The notes under the pieces: model-generated
What the model saw: only the letters and a program-made list of their open reading frames with translations
What the model was told of the DNA's origin: nothing
Database searches by the model: none
Part shown: positions 41,168-50,747 of the stretch, piece by piece
How the letters are laid out: the number at the start of each line of letters is the position of its first letter
How positions within the stretch are numbered: position 1 is the stretch's first letter
Program-made: the position numbers and the translations under genes
From: Ctena decussata
Taxonomy: Eukaryota; Mollusca; Bivalvia; Lucinida; Lucinidae
Reading direction: 5' to 3'
Assembly: GCA_963989385.1 (NCBI GenBank)
Contig: OZ022502.1
Coordinates: forward strand, 9,129,001 to 9,193,000
Length of the DNA stretch: 64,000 nucleotides

Positions 41168-41285
41168 CATGATTACAAAAATCTAGACCCATTTTAGACG
41201 GGTCTTATTTTTACCTGACTGTTTTGGGTGAGAAAACCAAAACCCAGTTTCGACTTGTAAGACAGACCTAGATTTTTGTGATTGG
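41168..41285. repeat. Imperfect inverted repeat
   Basis: Left TTACAAAAATCTAGACC and right AGACCTAGATTTTTGTGA pair, with an inner GGTTTTGGGT/ACCAAAACCC pairing; a degraded hairpin element. Confidence 0.5.
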
Positions 41286-41598
41286 TTAGGAACTAAAAAC
41301 TCCGTCTTATAAACGAATACGTATAGTCTATGTCCAGTCTTGTTAGGGCATACGCAGTAAGCGCTCGATTATGCCAAAGACAGGTTTTTGCTATTATATT
41401 TAGCAACGTTTTTCGTAGTTTTTCTTGAAAAGGTGTATTGATAAAATAAATTATAAATGCGAATCAATAAAGAAACTTTAGAAGATATTATCAGCAAAAC
41501 TAAAACGTATTTATATTACGAGTTATTTTATAAAAGATGTAATGAATCTTGTTTTATGATCTATTTTGTATTGTTTGTATAAATATGCAAATAAATAT

Positions 41599-41834
41599 GA
41601 GCCGCGACACGACAAAACCAACAATGTGGTTGTGCGCACTGCGCAGACTCAGATCAACCTGGGCAGCCGCCAAGTTTGATCAGACCCTTCGTTAAGTGCT
41701 CAAAGGGTAGCTAAGGGTCTAAACTACGTCCATGCGGACAGCGAAGACTCTGATCAGACTGGGCGGATGCCCAGGCTGATCTGAGTCTGCGCTGGGCGCA
41801 CAACCACATTGTTGGTTTTCTCATGTCGCGGCTC
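41599..41834. mobile_element. MITE family A, copy 16
   Basis: Full-length copy; the last one before the Polinton. None is seen inside the Polinton. Confidence 0.85.
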
Positions 41835-42614
41835 ATATTTCTCCCCGAAAAAAAACTCGTTTAAAAATATGACTCGTAATGTATATTCTTTCTTAATTTT
41901 ATCTGTATTAAATTTTGGAATGAAAAGGAACGAAAATTCATTAAAGTGGTTTTGCACTATAATGTTAAGTGATCGTATCGTATTCAAAGTTTAGGACAAA
42001 CTTTTCCAATTATGTATATTTGAATACTTTATTATTTTTATAGCTTGGCTAGAAATTAAGGAAGAAATGATCAAGTTTACAAATCCCATTTTTAATTGAT
42101 TGACCTGATGAAAATATATGTGAGCATTTTGACGATCTTCTCCGAGCCGGGTAAGTCTTCATTGTTTCGATTGTTTTTCTTTTATATGTCTGTCTGTCTC
42201 GCCCATTACAAGTTGGCCCAGTTGTTCAAAGCATCGTTAGCTAAGTCATCTAGTACATATAAAATCAAGTGTGTTATTATTATTAATATTTTTTTTGTTT
42301 TGCTTAAAAAAATAGGAGAAGCTTCTTGCAGTTTTTCAGCAAAAAAATACCTGTGTTTTTGCATACAATATGTTTAAAATTTTAAAGTCACGTGAAATAT
42401 CGACGTTGTTAGTTTTGAAGAAAATGTACATGTATACGCTTTTTAGCAGAAACAACTCTACCAATTTTTGCCGCCCTTTTCAACGGGGATCTGTCCTTAC
42501 GTCGAAAAATGCTTCTTTCCTTAAAGAGTTTAAGAGTAACTCCCCCCTTCCCCACCCCCGACCCACCCACCCATTGGGGAAGGTCTTCTTCGTCTTTGGA
42601 ATCAAAACAGGGTT

Positions 42615-42755
42615 CGAGGTTATAAAACTTGAGGATAATCTCAACCTCAAAATAAAGCACACTGATTAGCTGCTTCCGAGCACATGCTCGGAAGCGGCCA
42701 ATCAGTGTGCTCTATTTTGAGTTTGAGAATGTACTCAAGTTTTATAACCTCTGAG
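42615..42755. repeat. Hairpin, about 140 bp
   Basis: Arms starting GAGGTTATAAAACTTGAG pair with CTCAAGTTTTATAACCTC; the core GCTTCCGAGCACATGCTCGG is a near-perfect hairpin tip. Confidence 0.7.
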
Positions 42756-43003
42756 ACTGAAGTCAGAATAAGTCTTTCCCTTTTATAAAAAAATATGGCG
42801 AAATGACCCATTCACCATAATTAGTTCGAAGAAAATATACGCAAAAGATTTATTTCAATGCGATTCACAGAAACCAAGTTGTTCTCCTGCAGACACACAA
42901 CGTTAAATAAATGTTGATTTACGTTGATTTAGTGTCGATTCAACGTTGTGTGCACAATTAGTCTTGTCTCTGTGTGCCCAATTAGTCTTGTCTCTATGAC
43001 CAG

Positions 43004-43093
43004 AGGAAGGATTTGAAGAAGGGGATATTTGAAACCGAAACGGAGAAATATTACAAGGAAGTTAACGAGACGATCTCAAATGTTCTCAAAAAG
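43004..43093 (+). CDS. Candidate internal exon of an unidentified host gene
   Basis: Exactly 30 open codons between an acceptor-like TCTCTATGACCAG and a strong donor AAG|GTAAGG. The encoded RKDLKKGIFETETEKYYKEV and following residues is charged and helical, unlike chance AT-rich translation. No partner exon was found nearby and no family is recognised. If real, the Polinton lies about 1 kb into the following intron. Confidence 0.35.
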
Positions 43094-43261
43094 GTAAGGT
43101 GAACAAAAACCTGTGGATAAAAGAGAATATCAACGTGTGAAAAGCAAAACCTCAGAGACACAGTGTAGATTTATACTACCCTTACCAGAAAATACCAACT
43201 TTATACGAAATATTTCGCAATGAGAAAGGTCTACACTGGTAAGGGTGGTATAAAATAGTTA

Positions 43262-43440
43262 CACCATGATTTGTCCGCCTGTACGGAACATAATCCACTC
43301 CCTAAAGCTCGTGGATTATCTCTTCGTACAGGCGGACATACCATGGTATAACTGAGCTAGCGGATTATCTCCCGTACAGGCGGACAAGCTATGGTATAAC
43401 TAAGCGAGCGGATTATCTCCCGTACAGGCGGACAAACCAT
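43262..43440 (+). repeat. 48-bp tandem units with an inverted copy
   Basis: CGTACAGGCGGACA recurs at about 43325, 43373 and 43421, 48 bp apart. An inverted copy TTTGTCCGCCTGTACGG lies at 43264. The units include CGGATTATCTC and ATGGTATAACT. Confidence 0.7.
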
Positions 43441-43624
43441 GGTTCAACTATTACATATTTATCTACCAGGAGAAATACCTGACTGTTGGAAATATCTCAA
43501 AGAAATGCACGAGATTCTCAGCAGAAAACTTCTCAAAATTACATAATCGCGGACAGTTGGAGAAACAGTGCTGTTCTTTATTGAACCATAAGAGTTACGT
43601 CCGATCCTTCTACTTAATTGCAGT

Positions 43625-43900
43625 AGCAGCACTGAAAAGGGGGGAAGTTTGCAGGGGCTGATAATTCATCAGCCGACTTGCTCAAACAAAAAAGGAGATT
43701 TTAACAAGAGTTGGAGAAGAGGAAATAGATAGAAGAGGTCTATCCAGTGGACTTAGTTGCTGACTATTACACTCCCTAACAAGGAAAATCTCCAGCTCTG
43801 CCAGAACTACAGAACCATGAGCCTCATCTGCATTTGAGCAAATGCATGCTGAAAATAATCTTGAACAGGTTTAAAACACAAGCTGAAGAAATTACACTCG
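43625..43900 (+). pseudogene. LINE fragment next to the Polinton
   Basis: The nucleotide sequence parallels the minus strand of 36580-36850 (CAGCTCTGCCAGAACTACAG, then ATGCTGAAA...CTTGAA). It is therefore a fragment of the same LINE family between endonuclease and reverse transcriptase, with many stops. Confidence 0.6.
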
Positions 43901-44085
43901 GCCCCATTTTTCGATTTCCAAAAATCGATTTATGGACACACCAAAAGATAATTTAGGAAATCAATAGTTATTATTGTTATGTAATAACCGAAAATAAATG
44001 ATGGACATCCAAACATAGGCAATATACAGAAAAAAAGGGAGCCCAATTTCACCTCACTTTACACGTAATTTGTATCATCGAGTAG

Positions 44086-44091
44086 CGCATC
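44086..44091 (+). repeat. Target-site duplication, left (CGCATC)
   Basis: CGCATC immediately precedes the left terminal repeat and is repeated exactly after the right one. Six bases is the known duplication length for Polintons. Confidence 0.9.
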
Positions 44092-44360
44092 AGTAGTAAA
44101 GGGTGACACTCTGGGGACTCCCGGCCGGAGACTAAGTCCACAGCCTGGGGCAGTCTCGGGCCGGGAGTCCCCATAGATGACACCGCTTTAGTAAACTTGA
44201 AAAGGCTAGTTTGAAATAACTTAGTCTTTTTTCAGGGTAAAAGTCTATGTTAAATGGCATAGGAGATGTCTTAAGAGGCTATACAGTAATATGCGTCTGC
44301 TATGAGTCTCTTGGCCCTGTATCTCAAGACCTCACTATACCAGAGGCATAACTCTATAGC
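44092..44360. repeat. Polinton terminal inverted repeat, left (269 bp)
   Basis: Matches the complement of the right end almost exactly out to ACTCTATAGC. Contains an inner palindrome (GGGGACTCCCGGCC...GGCCGGGAGTCCCC) at 44112-44176, so the extreme terminus can itself fold. Confidence 0.95.
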
Positions 44361-44424
44361 GTCAGTTGATGGTATGAGTTGCTGTGGCATACTCTTGTTC
44401 ATTCTGTTCAATTTCTGAGGCTTT

Positions 44425-44506
44425 ACAGTAATATGCGTCTGCTATCAGTCTCTTGGTCCTGTATCTCAGGGCCTCACTATACCAGAGGCATAACTCTATA
44501 GCGTCA
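44425..44506 (+). repeat. Second partial copy of the inner left TIR
   Basis: ACAGTAATATGCGTCTGC through ACTCTATAGCGTCAG repeats 44283-44364, offset by 142 bp with a few substitutions. It is an older internal duplication of the TIR edge. Confidence 0.8.
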
Positions 44507-44717
44507 GTACTTGTTCCTTGGGGATTATAAAATCTTGTATCTCAAGATTTTAATGTTCTGGACTGAAATTATTTCTTACTAGTCTTCTAAAGTTTACCTG
44601 AAAAAATAACAACGACTGTATTTTTTCAATAACAGAACTTTAATTACCCCGCTAACGAACTAACTGACGATTGACAAAGGATTAGGGTCGTCCCTCTGCC
44701 ATCGTTTACAAACATAT

Positions 44718-45308
44718 TTACAACATCGTATACATTGGATATTTCTTTGATAAACAATTGGTATATCTTAAGCATTTACAACTTTGAATCCTATGTTCAA
44801 AGAACTGGTCTGGTGGCGTTATTGTCTTTTTCACTGATAAGTATAGTCTTCCATAATTCAAACTGAACCACATTTCAATGTCTCTGTCATTTTGGTATGG
44901 ATCTTCTCCTGTTCCCATCAGGTTCTCGTGAATGGCCGTCTTCAGATCTAGTCCTCTGCTTAGCTGATGTAATATGTAGATACAATACATTCCACACACT
45001 TTACTCCATGGACTCTGAAGCATCTCTGTATTTTCTATCCACGTCTTGGTATTTCTTTGTATGAATGGTAGAATGTAGTCTTCTAATGGTGGTTGTCCAT
45101 ATGAATCGAAGTAAATCGCCTTGTCATCTTTGAAGTATAAGGCCACCCAATGTTCTCCTGGTTGGTCCGAGTCATCTGTATTAATGATGTATGCTTTCAC
45201 ATCCAATGGCTTCTTCTGTGGCAGGAGATCCTTCGAGACAACTTTGGCGTTCAAATGCATAAGTTGAGACGTCTTGGTCAGAAGGGCCGTCAATTCTAGC
45301 GTATTCAT
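44718..45308 (-). CDS. Adenain-type cysteine protease (maturation protease)
   Basis: 196 aa. The start matches the usual N-terminus of Polinton proteases (MNTLELT). Catalytic residues are visible in the adenovirus-protease order: His53 in GEHWVALYF, Asp68 in YFDSYG, Gln98 in QSPWSK and Cys105 in VCGMYC. By family it processes capsid and core precursors during virion maturation. It is the last gene of the minus-strand block and its first 128 nt overlap the end of the upstream 246-aa frame. All catalytic residues are present. Confidence 0.95.
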   Translation of the reverse strand: MNTLELTALLTKTSQLMHLNAKVVSKDLLPQKKPLDVKAYIINTDDSDQPGEHWVALYFKDDKAIYFDSYGQPPLEDYILPFIQRNTKTWIENTEMLQSPWSKVCGMYCIYILHQLSRGLDLKTAIHENLMGTGEDPYQNDRDIEMWFSLNYGRLYLSVKKTITPPDQFFEHRIQSCKCLRYTNCLSKKYPMYTML

Positions 45309-45921
45309 CTCTGTTGTAGGAGTCTAAGATTCTCAGTTCCCAGTATTTTTTCCAGTCTTCATTCAGTGGAGAGCAGTATTGGTTTTTCTTCAGAAACATC
45401 CAGTTTTTATAGGCTTCCACGGCTTCTTCCGGTGTGAGATGACTCATGCCTCTTGCATCTCCAGTGTCTTTTAAGCCAAATTTTAGGCACAGTTCATGGT
45501 TCCAGTCTTTGATGACATCGTAGATGTTGAGACATTCTAATGCCGGTTCGTGATAGTGTAAGTCTCTTATCCAATCATCTCCGGCTCCTAGACAGAGCAT
45601 GTGATTTTTCTGGCTGGGATGATCTATTCTGCAACCTTCACACTCGTGTTGAGCATATTCTCTGACAGCTATTCTCAGGTTCTTTAGCATTGCAAATATC
45701 AAAGCAGTCTTGTCTTTGCCAATAAATGTTTTTGGTGGTGACACATCAAATTGTTCTAGCAGTTTTCCATTTTTATCACACACAGATCTGATCTTTGGGT
45801 GTAACAGCTGTTCAAGTTCGTCCTCCAAGGAACCAATTTCGTCAGAGTAGGATCCATGTAGTTGTTCGTAGCATTCCACTCTAAACTTTAGTTCTTGTTC
45901 TACAAAGTATCCTTTGTTCAT
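45181..45921 (-). CDS. Conserved Polinton protein with Cys/His motif, unknown role
   Basis: 246 aa, starting 5 bp after the major capsid stop. The centre has a compact metal-binding-like motif CEGCRIDHPSQKNHMLC, with Cys and His spaced as C-x2-C-x3-H-x5-H-x2-C. This CxGCxxxHPSQ pattern is one I associate with mollusc and cnidarian Polintons, but I know of no assigned function. The N-terminal half is acidic and helical. The C-terminal 42 residues are read in a different frame from the protease start, over the same DNA. The position between capsid and protease suggests a structural or assembly role; that is inference. Confidence 0.75.
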   Translation of the reverse strand: MNKGYFVEQELKFRVECYEQLHGSYSDEIGSLEDELEQLLHPKIRSVCDKNGKLLEQFDVSPPKTFIGKDKTALIFAMLKNLRIAVREYAQHECEGCRIDHPSQKNHMLCLGAGDDWIRDLHYHEPALECLNIYDVIKDWNHELCLKFGLKDTGDARGMSHLTPEEAVEAYKNWMFLKKNQYCSPLNEDWKKYWELRILDSYNRDEYARIDGPSDQDVSTYAFERQSCLEGSPATEEAIGCESIHH

Positions 45922-45925
45922 GGTC

Positions 45926-47221
45926 TCAGTAGTCTGTGATGACTTCTCTCAAACCGTTGATTTCTATTAGGTTGTCAAACTCTGCATATACTATGACGTT
46001 GATGGTCTTGCCGAGTGCTCTAGCAAACTGAAGTTCCACTCGCAGGTTGCCGGTTTTTATAGGATGTAGATGGCTCTGATCGGCTCCTTGGTCTGGCGTG
46101 AAATCGTATCCCCAGAAGCAGTATCCACCTTTGTAGTCGTCGTAGTCGATGTTACAATTCTGAATCTGATTTTGACTGCCCAAAGCTTGATACAGAGACA
46201 TGTAAGATCTGAGATATTGATCCAAGTTAAATTTCGGTTCAAATGGTTTTCCATAAATGCTGTGACCGTCACAACTCACTTCAAGTTTGCTGAGACCGAA
46301 ATGTTTGAAGTTGAAAGGATTTGTGGCGAACGATCCATTGAATGTTGCATTATCTACCATGCCAATGAATAATCGTTTTGGAAGTTGTCCCTGAAACAAG
46401 TGGTCCTCGACTTTTGATCTAAGACCGGTGCCTATGGTAAATGTCTTAACTTCTACACGCCGTATGGGAAATTTTGCATTGTGATGTGCAATAGTTTGAT
46501 TGAGATCATTGGCTATGGCTGGCAAAAGTTGAACATTGCGAACTGATAAGACTGCTGCATCGATCTTAACCATAACAGGGTACTCATCCTTAGACATGAT
46601 ACAAAATTGAGGAGAAGCACGATTGAGACGAAGTCTTAATTCTATTCCATTAGGTAAATATTTTTCCTGCATGGCCAAATCTAGATGTAAACGCCCTTGA
46701 AGTTCCTTAGGGTTACTTAGTTCAAAGGGGGTTATACGGGCTGTTACATTGCCATGACCAAAATCTTCAAAGTAACCAGGTTCATCTTCGTACCAAAATT
46801 CTGCAGCTTTAAGTTGATTGTCTTTCACATCAGATCCAAAAGAAAATAAGTTTTCAATGTAAGCCCTGTAGGGATACGTATCCATATTACTGGTCACCAG
46901 TTTATTGTTAAGATATAGATCAATTCCACTAAACATACTGTGAAAGAAGTTGTTGATGGGAGCAACTTTTTTATCGTTCTCAAGATTGTCACCGTTTGCT
47001 CTCAAAATCCTGAATTTCAAGTACAAATAAGTTTGTGATAAATCAGTGTAATATTCCGTATGGCCTGGTACCACAAATTCGATGGGTGCATGATAACTGT
47101 CTAGAGAAGCTATGGGATGATAATCTATCCACTGAGAATCTTGCATGGTGGTCAGAGTTGGAGGAACAGTTTGCATGTCTATTTCAGACTTGCTACATTC
47201 ACAAGATCCACTTTGCATCAT
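45926..47221 (-). CDS. Major capsid protein, double jelly-roll
   Basis: 431 aa from the first ATG (47221), which follows the upstream stop by 4 bp. An upstream in-frame extension has no ATG. Family features seen are the opening SQWIDYHPIASLDSYHAPIE, a FHSMFSGIDLYLNNKLV stretch near residue 95-115 and a C-terminal half with FNLDQYLRSYMSLYQALG and YDFTPDQGADQ. These are typical of Polinton capsid (PY-type) proteins known to adopt a double jelly-roll fold. It forms the hexons of an icosahedral shell. The frame is intact. Confidence 0.92.
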   Translation of the reverse strand: MMQSGSCECSKSEIDMQTVPPTLTTMQDSQWIDYHPIASLDSYHAPIEFVVPGHTEYYTDLSQTYLYLKFRILRANGDNLENDKKVAPINNFFHSMFSGIDLYLNNKLVTSNMDTYPYRAYIENLFSFGSDVKDNQLKAAEFWYEDEPGYFEDFGHGNVTARITPFELSNPKELQGRLHLDLAMQEKYLPNGIELRLRLNRASPQFCIMSKDEYPVMVKIDAAVLSVRNVQLLPAIANDLNQTIAHHNAKFPIRRVEVKTFTIGTGLRSKVEDHLFQGQLPKRLFIGMVDNATFNGSFATNPFNFKHFGLSKLEVSCDGHSIYGKPFEPKFNLDQYLRSYMSLYQALGSQNQIQNCNIDYDDYKGGYCFWGYDFTPDQGADQSHLHPIKTGNLRVELQFARALGKTINVIVYAEFDNLIEINGLREVITDY

Positions 47222-47225
47222 TTTC

Positions 47226-47705
47226 TTAGTCAAAAATATCGCGGTCAAATTTTAGATTTGAATATTTTTTCCTAATGGCTCTGTTTACAGAATTCTTTCT
47301 GCCTCTACCCTTTTGCAGTTTGTTGTGAACAGTTCGACGATTTGTCTTAGACTGAGTTTTTCTACGTTTCTGACTTGATTTTATACCTCCCGAAGCCAAA
47401 TGATCCAAAGCAGATTTTCCCAAAGATTTTAAAGCTGATTTACCTCTACTTTTTAAAACTTGTTTGATATTTTGACCATCCAAGATGTCGCGAAGTGCAT
47501 GAATTCCTTGATCTTTGGCTACATGTTTGATACTTTGTAAACCTGCTTTTGCAACAGGTTTTAAGATTGGCATGACCGTTCTCAAGGCAGTTTTAAACAT
47601 GGACCCTAAACCATAACCGTACTGTCTCGATACACCTCTGTAAACTGGAAAGTTATTTCCACCCGACCCTTGTTGACACACTACACCACGAGTTTGGAAA
47701 TACAT
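47226..47705 (-). CDS. Basic virion protein with FPVYRG motif
   Basis: 159 aa, very Lys/Arg-rich in the second half (QKRRKTQSKTNRR). The N-terminal part has GGNNFPVYRGVSRQYGYGLG followed by an amphipathic helix (FKTALRTVMPILKPVAKAG). This combination resembles small Polinton and adenovirus-like internal virion proteins that bind DNA or membranes; the comparison with adenovirus pVI or pX is a suggestion only. It lies between penton (8 bp upstream) and major capsid (4 bp downstream), which supports a structural role. Confidence 0.75.
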   Translation of the reverse strand: MYFQTRGVVCQQGSGGNNFPVYRGVSRQYGYGLGSMFKTALRTVMPILKPVAKAGLQSIKHVAKDQGIHALRDILDGQNIKQVLKSRGKSALKSLGKSALDHLASGGIKSSQKRRKTQSKTNRRTVHNKLQKGRGRKNSVNRAIRKKYSNLKFDRDIFD

Positions 47706-47713
47706 TTTTTTGG

Positions 47714-48556
47714 CTAATTATCTTTGAGTCTGAAATGTAACTTGATCAAAGACTTTCCCGTGATAAATGGAATATCTATTCCCGTATCGCCTTTTATACT
47801 CACGTGAACTTGATCTATGAATGATTTTGCCACCGGAACGTAATGCAAGTTGACAAACTCTTGATGAGAATGATGAGAGCGTTTTGAAATCTCAAATGGA
47901 ACAACTCGCAAAATAGGAGCAGTTATGTCACCTACGTAAGTGTAACTGGCAATATCCGAGTAAACGTACAGTTGATTATTAGCCGTGTTTAAATCTACTT
48001 CGTATCTAAAAGCATGTCTTTCGTTTCCGATGGGTCTTTCTGACATTTTTGGATTTACCCCTAATTTCTCCCCAAGTAGTTTTGGGAATATCAGTCTGAC
48101 GACTTTTGGATTGTTGTAAAATATTTTGACACGTTTACTGTTATTGCCATAACTCATTTCTATCGAAGCATTAACACTTCTCAAAGCATTTCCGAAACGT
48201 GTATCGATGATGCCTTGTATTTCTTCCACCAAATGTTGTGGACTGCTGTAATTTCCTTTGGGAATTTTCAACTCGTATTCTGCGCAGGTGTTGTCTTCCG
48301 TACAATCCTCGCTCATATTTTCTACTCCGAATTCTTGAGCTAAGACTTTATCGTAAAATCTCAAGTAGAAAAAATTGGTTTCATCCGAAATATTCATGAT
48401 TTGAGTTGGTGTAATCATTTCTACCAAAGCAACTTCCCACTTTTCTTTTTCGATGTTGATGGGATGATCTAATCTGACAGTAAAAGAACTTTGTGTATTG
48501 TCAGGAAAAGTCGTCATTGAACTGTCACTTAACAATGTCAAATAAAACCCTGTCAT
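47714..48556 (-). CDS. Minor capsid (penton) protein
   Basis: 280 aa. The opening FYLTLLSDSSMTTFPDNTQS, FTVRLDHPI and WEVALVEM pattern is characteristic of the Polinton minor capsid protein, a single jelly-roll that occupies vertices. The C-terminal part (KSFIDQVHVSIKGDTG then FITGKSLIKLHF) also fits. Its ATG overlaps the preceding stop as ATGA. Confidence 0.9.
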   Translation of the reverse strand: MTGFYLTLLSDSSMTTFPDNTQSSFTVRLDHPINIEKEKWEVALVEMITPTQIMNISDETNFFYLRFYDKVLAQEFGVENMSEDCTEDNTCAEYELKIPKGNYSSPQHLVEEIQGIIDTRFGNALRSVNASIEMSYGNNSKRVKIFYNNPKVVRLIFPKLLGEKLGVNPKMSERPIGNERHAFRYEVDLNTANNQLYVYSDIASYTYVGDITAPILRVVPFEISKRSHHSHQEFVNLHYVPVAKSFIDQVHVSIKGDTGIDIPFITGKSLIKLHFRLKDN

Positions 48557-48831
48557 GGTGCTTGTTTGGAAGTTTCTTCAAAACCACTACGTTTCCTGAA
48601 TTTTAACCCTGGGGAAGGAAGAATATAACCGACAGAGCTGCTCAATAAAATCAACCACAATTCTTTATCTGGACTTTGAAGACTGATTTGAACTAGAGAA
48701 GTGATGATGATGGCATAAACGATAATGATTTGAGATAAAAATGTCAACCTATTTTTGGGTAACTTGGCTAAACTTTCAGAAGATTGCAAAGAATCCGTGT
48801 CCCTTCTTATGACTGAAGATTTAAAATTCAT
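48553..48831 (-). CDS. Small membrane protein
   Basis: 92 aa from the first real ATG at 48831, 10 bp after the integrase stop. One strong membrane helix (residues 31-51, FLSQIIIVYAIIITSLVQIS) is followed by a second hydrophobic stretch at 58-72 (LWLILLSSSVGYILPSP). Similar LSS-x-x-GYxLP proteins sit beside the penton gene in other Polintons. It may be a membrane-active virion component. Overlaps the penton start by 4 bp. Confidence 0.75.
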   Translation of the reverse strand: MNFKSSVIRRDTDSLQSSESLAKLPKNRLTFLSQIIIVYAIIITSLVQISLQSPDKELWLILLSSSVGYILPSPGLKFRKRSGFEETSKQAP

Positions 48832-48841
48832 GTTCGTGTTT

Positions 48842-49915
48842 TTATACAAGATCGGATTCCAAAATCCAACTGTCAAATTTGGATGGATAACCTTTCCAGT
48901 GAACTTTAATTTCTTTGACCCACTTTTTCCCAACTTTTCGTTTACGACGATCTAAGACAGATTCTATTTCGTAAATTTGATCTTTGTCCACACGTTGTAA
49001 TTCTTGCGAATAAAAAGTACCTTTTATGAGTTCCCCGTCTAGATCTTCTATTTTATAGGTAACGGGACTCTGACTTTGTATGACACCCCTAACCTTAAAC
49101 AATTCTTGCGTCCAGTTTGGTAAATAACCTTTTTCAAAAGTGCGTTTTGTTTTGTTGATGCGCACAAAATCACCCACTCTTAATTCTGGACTTGCAACTT
49201 TTTGCTTTTTGCCGTACAAAATTTGGGATACTTGAACTTCATTTTTGACATCGACAGATGCAGGCGTACGTTTAATGCTGCGATGATAAGCATGATTGTA
49301 CCCGTGAACTAATTTTGGAGGTTCATCGACATATTTCAGTGTACGATTATGAGTAAAATATTTCCACATGCGACTTTTCAGAGTTCTTTGAAACCTTTCT
49401 ACAATACTTGCTTTTGTTTCTGGATTTTCTGTCGTGAAAAAATGAATATTTTTAGATTTCAAGAACTTTTGAAACTCTTTATTTTTGAATTCCGTACCTT
49501 TATCAGTTTGCAAACTTTTTGGAATACGTCCATGTTTCAAAACAGATTTAAAAGCTTCCACCAAAGTTTTTCCAGATTTGTCTTTGATCGGTACAACCCA
49601 GGCGTATTTTGAAAATACGTCTATCAAACAGAGCAAGTAACGATATTTGTCGTTATATTTTGCCATACTAGATACGTCTGCCAAATCTCCCTGCCATTGA
49701 TAATCTATTCCTGCCACCACAGTTTTGCGACGCACAAATTTTCTACGTATGGGTTTGTGCAAAGTGTAAGTTTGTTGTTTTCTCAACCAAGTTTTCACAT
49801 CGTCAAGTTTGATTTTCTTTGAAATTTTCTTTGCTGCTTTATACAAAGCTTGCAACCCCGTATATCCCACTGGACTTTTAGGATCGTAATAAAGTTTTGG
49901 TAATAATTTATTCAT
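48842..49915 (-). CDS. Retroviral-type DDE integrase with chromodomain
   Basis: 357 aa. The rve core has Asp77 (QGDLADVS), Asp138 (LQTDKGTEF) and Glu173 (ASIVERF), giving the canonical D,D(35)E spacing. The C-terminal chromodomain (about residues 305-357) ends HWKGYPSKFDSWILESDL. It inserts the linear genome into the host chromosome; the 6-bp duplication around this element is the footprint expected. The start ATG overlaps the previous stop (ATGA). I do not see a full HHCC zinc motif at the N-terminus. All catalytic residues are present. Confidence 0.95.
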   Translation of the reverse strand: MNKLLPKLYYDPKSPVGYTGLQALYKAAKKISKKIKLDDVKTWLRKQQTYTLHKPIRRKFVRRKTVVAGIDYQWQGDLADVSSMAKYNDKYRYLLCLIDVFSKYAWVVPIKDKSGKTLVEAFKSVLKHGRIPKSLQTDKGTEFKNKEFQKFLKSKNIHFFTTENPETKASIVERFQRTLKSRMWKYFTHNRTLKYVDEPPKLVHGYNHAYHRSIKRTPASVDVKNEVQVSQILYGKKQKVASPELRVGDFVRINKTKRTFEKGYLPNWTQELFKVRGVIQSQSPVTYKIEDLDGELIKGTFYSQELQRVDKDQIYEIESVLDRRKRKVGKKWVKEIKVHWKGYPSKFDSWILESDLV

Positions 49916-50736
49916 TGTTCATCATAAGATAACCATTTTCTGGGTGATTCAAACAGTTCTTCTTTTATAGGTTTGATAGAACTGGGTGTAAACAGTTCGT
50001 CTCTGATATGTTTTCTAGTGGCAGACAAACTTTGAGATAAGTCTTTCTTGATGTGTTTTCTAACCGATTGTGTAACGGGACTTGTTCTTTTTTTAAGAGT
50101 AGGCATGCGTCGATGTTTGGTTTTAGGAGTGACATACTCTTCTTCATCTTCGTGCTGAAGAGGAGTACGATGCATCCATTCCCATCGTTTCTTATTTCCC
50201 ACAAAATCTTGAGGCACGTTCATGTCTCTGAGAGCCTCAGCAAAAGGTTCCCAACCCCTGGGCTCAGTGTCTTTTCTCTGTCTTAAAACATCATTGACTA
50301 AATCTATGATATTAGACCCTGCAACCGGTTTGCCATACATCTTAACCGTTCCGTCTTCGTCCCAAGATAAGTTAGGATTATTTTCTAACCAAGATATCAA
50401 TAATTTAGCTTTCTTTCGCATCGTGGTAGGAACACTATCAAAAATACGTTGATTAATTTTCGATTCAGGCTCTACTGGGAGAGAAAGTTTTGTTTCTGTC
50501 AGTGCTTTGCGATGTGCCGTTTTAAATTTATGTAAAGTTTGACCAAACAATTGAGATTTTTCTGCCTCTGACAAATCTTCGTTGGCCATGACCGAAGACA
50601 AGTCTCTTTGAAGACTGGCCGTCGCAGAAACATTTGGATCGGGTGGAAGTCTTGGTTTTTGAATTTGTTCTTCTTTCCAGCGTTTCATGTCTTCCCAAAG
50701 TTTAAATGGTACCACGGCCATTTTACGCCCTTCCAT
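49912..50736 (-). CDS. Conserved Polinton protein, unknown function
   Basis: 274 aa. The middle contains LISWLENNPNLSWDEDG then GKPVAGSNIIDLVNDVLRQR then GWEPFAEALRDMNVPQDFVGN. This block recurs in Polinton-type elements and has no enzyme motif that I recognise. The N-terminus begins MAVVPFKLWEDM after an alternative first Met. The C-terminal quarter is Lys/Ser-rich with repeated R-KHI-x-x-x-L segments. Location upstream of the integrase with an ATGA overlap implies co-expression. Structural or nucleoprotein roles are possible. Confidence 0.7.
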   Translation of the reverse strand: MEGRKMAVVPFKLWEDMKRWKEEQIQKPRLPPDPNVSATASLQRDLSSVMANEDLSEAEKSQLFGQTLHKFKTAHRKALTETKLSLPVEPESKINQRIFDSVPTTMRKKAKLLISWLENNPNLSWDEDGTVKMYGKPVAGSNIIDLVNDVLRQRKDTEPRGWEPFAEALRDMNVPQDFVGNKKRWEWMHRTPLQHEDEEEYVTPKTKHRRMPTLKKRTSPVTQSVRKHIKKDLSQSLSATRKHIRDELFTPSSIKPIKEELFESPRKWLSYDEQ

Positions 50737-50747
50737 TGCAATTTTTT

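Noticed and set aside
42107..42150. Small first exon ending in CCGG|GTAAGT
   Set aside because: Its phase does not fit the candidate exon at 43004 and there is no other support.
43004..43440. CRISPR array from the 48-bp units
   Set aside because: Only three units, in a eukaryotic genome, with similar rather than unique spacers.
44228..44256. A fourth histone-type stem-loop in the TIR (TTTTTTCAGGG)
   Set aside because: The flanking bases do not form the 6-bp stem.
47222..47248. Longer N-terminus for the major capsid frame
   Set aside because: The upstream codons contain no ATG (only TTG); the first ATG at 47221 follows the previous stop closely, as in neighbouring genes. The same reasoning moved the starts of the 308-aa, 123-aa, 92-aa and 97-aa proteins.
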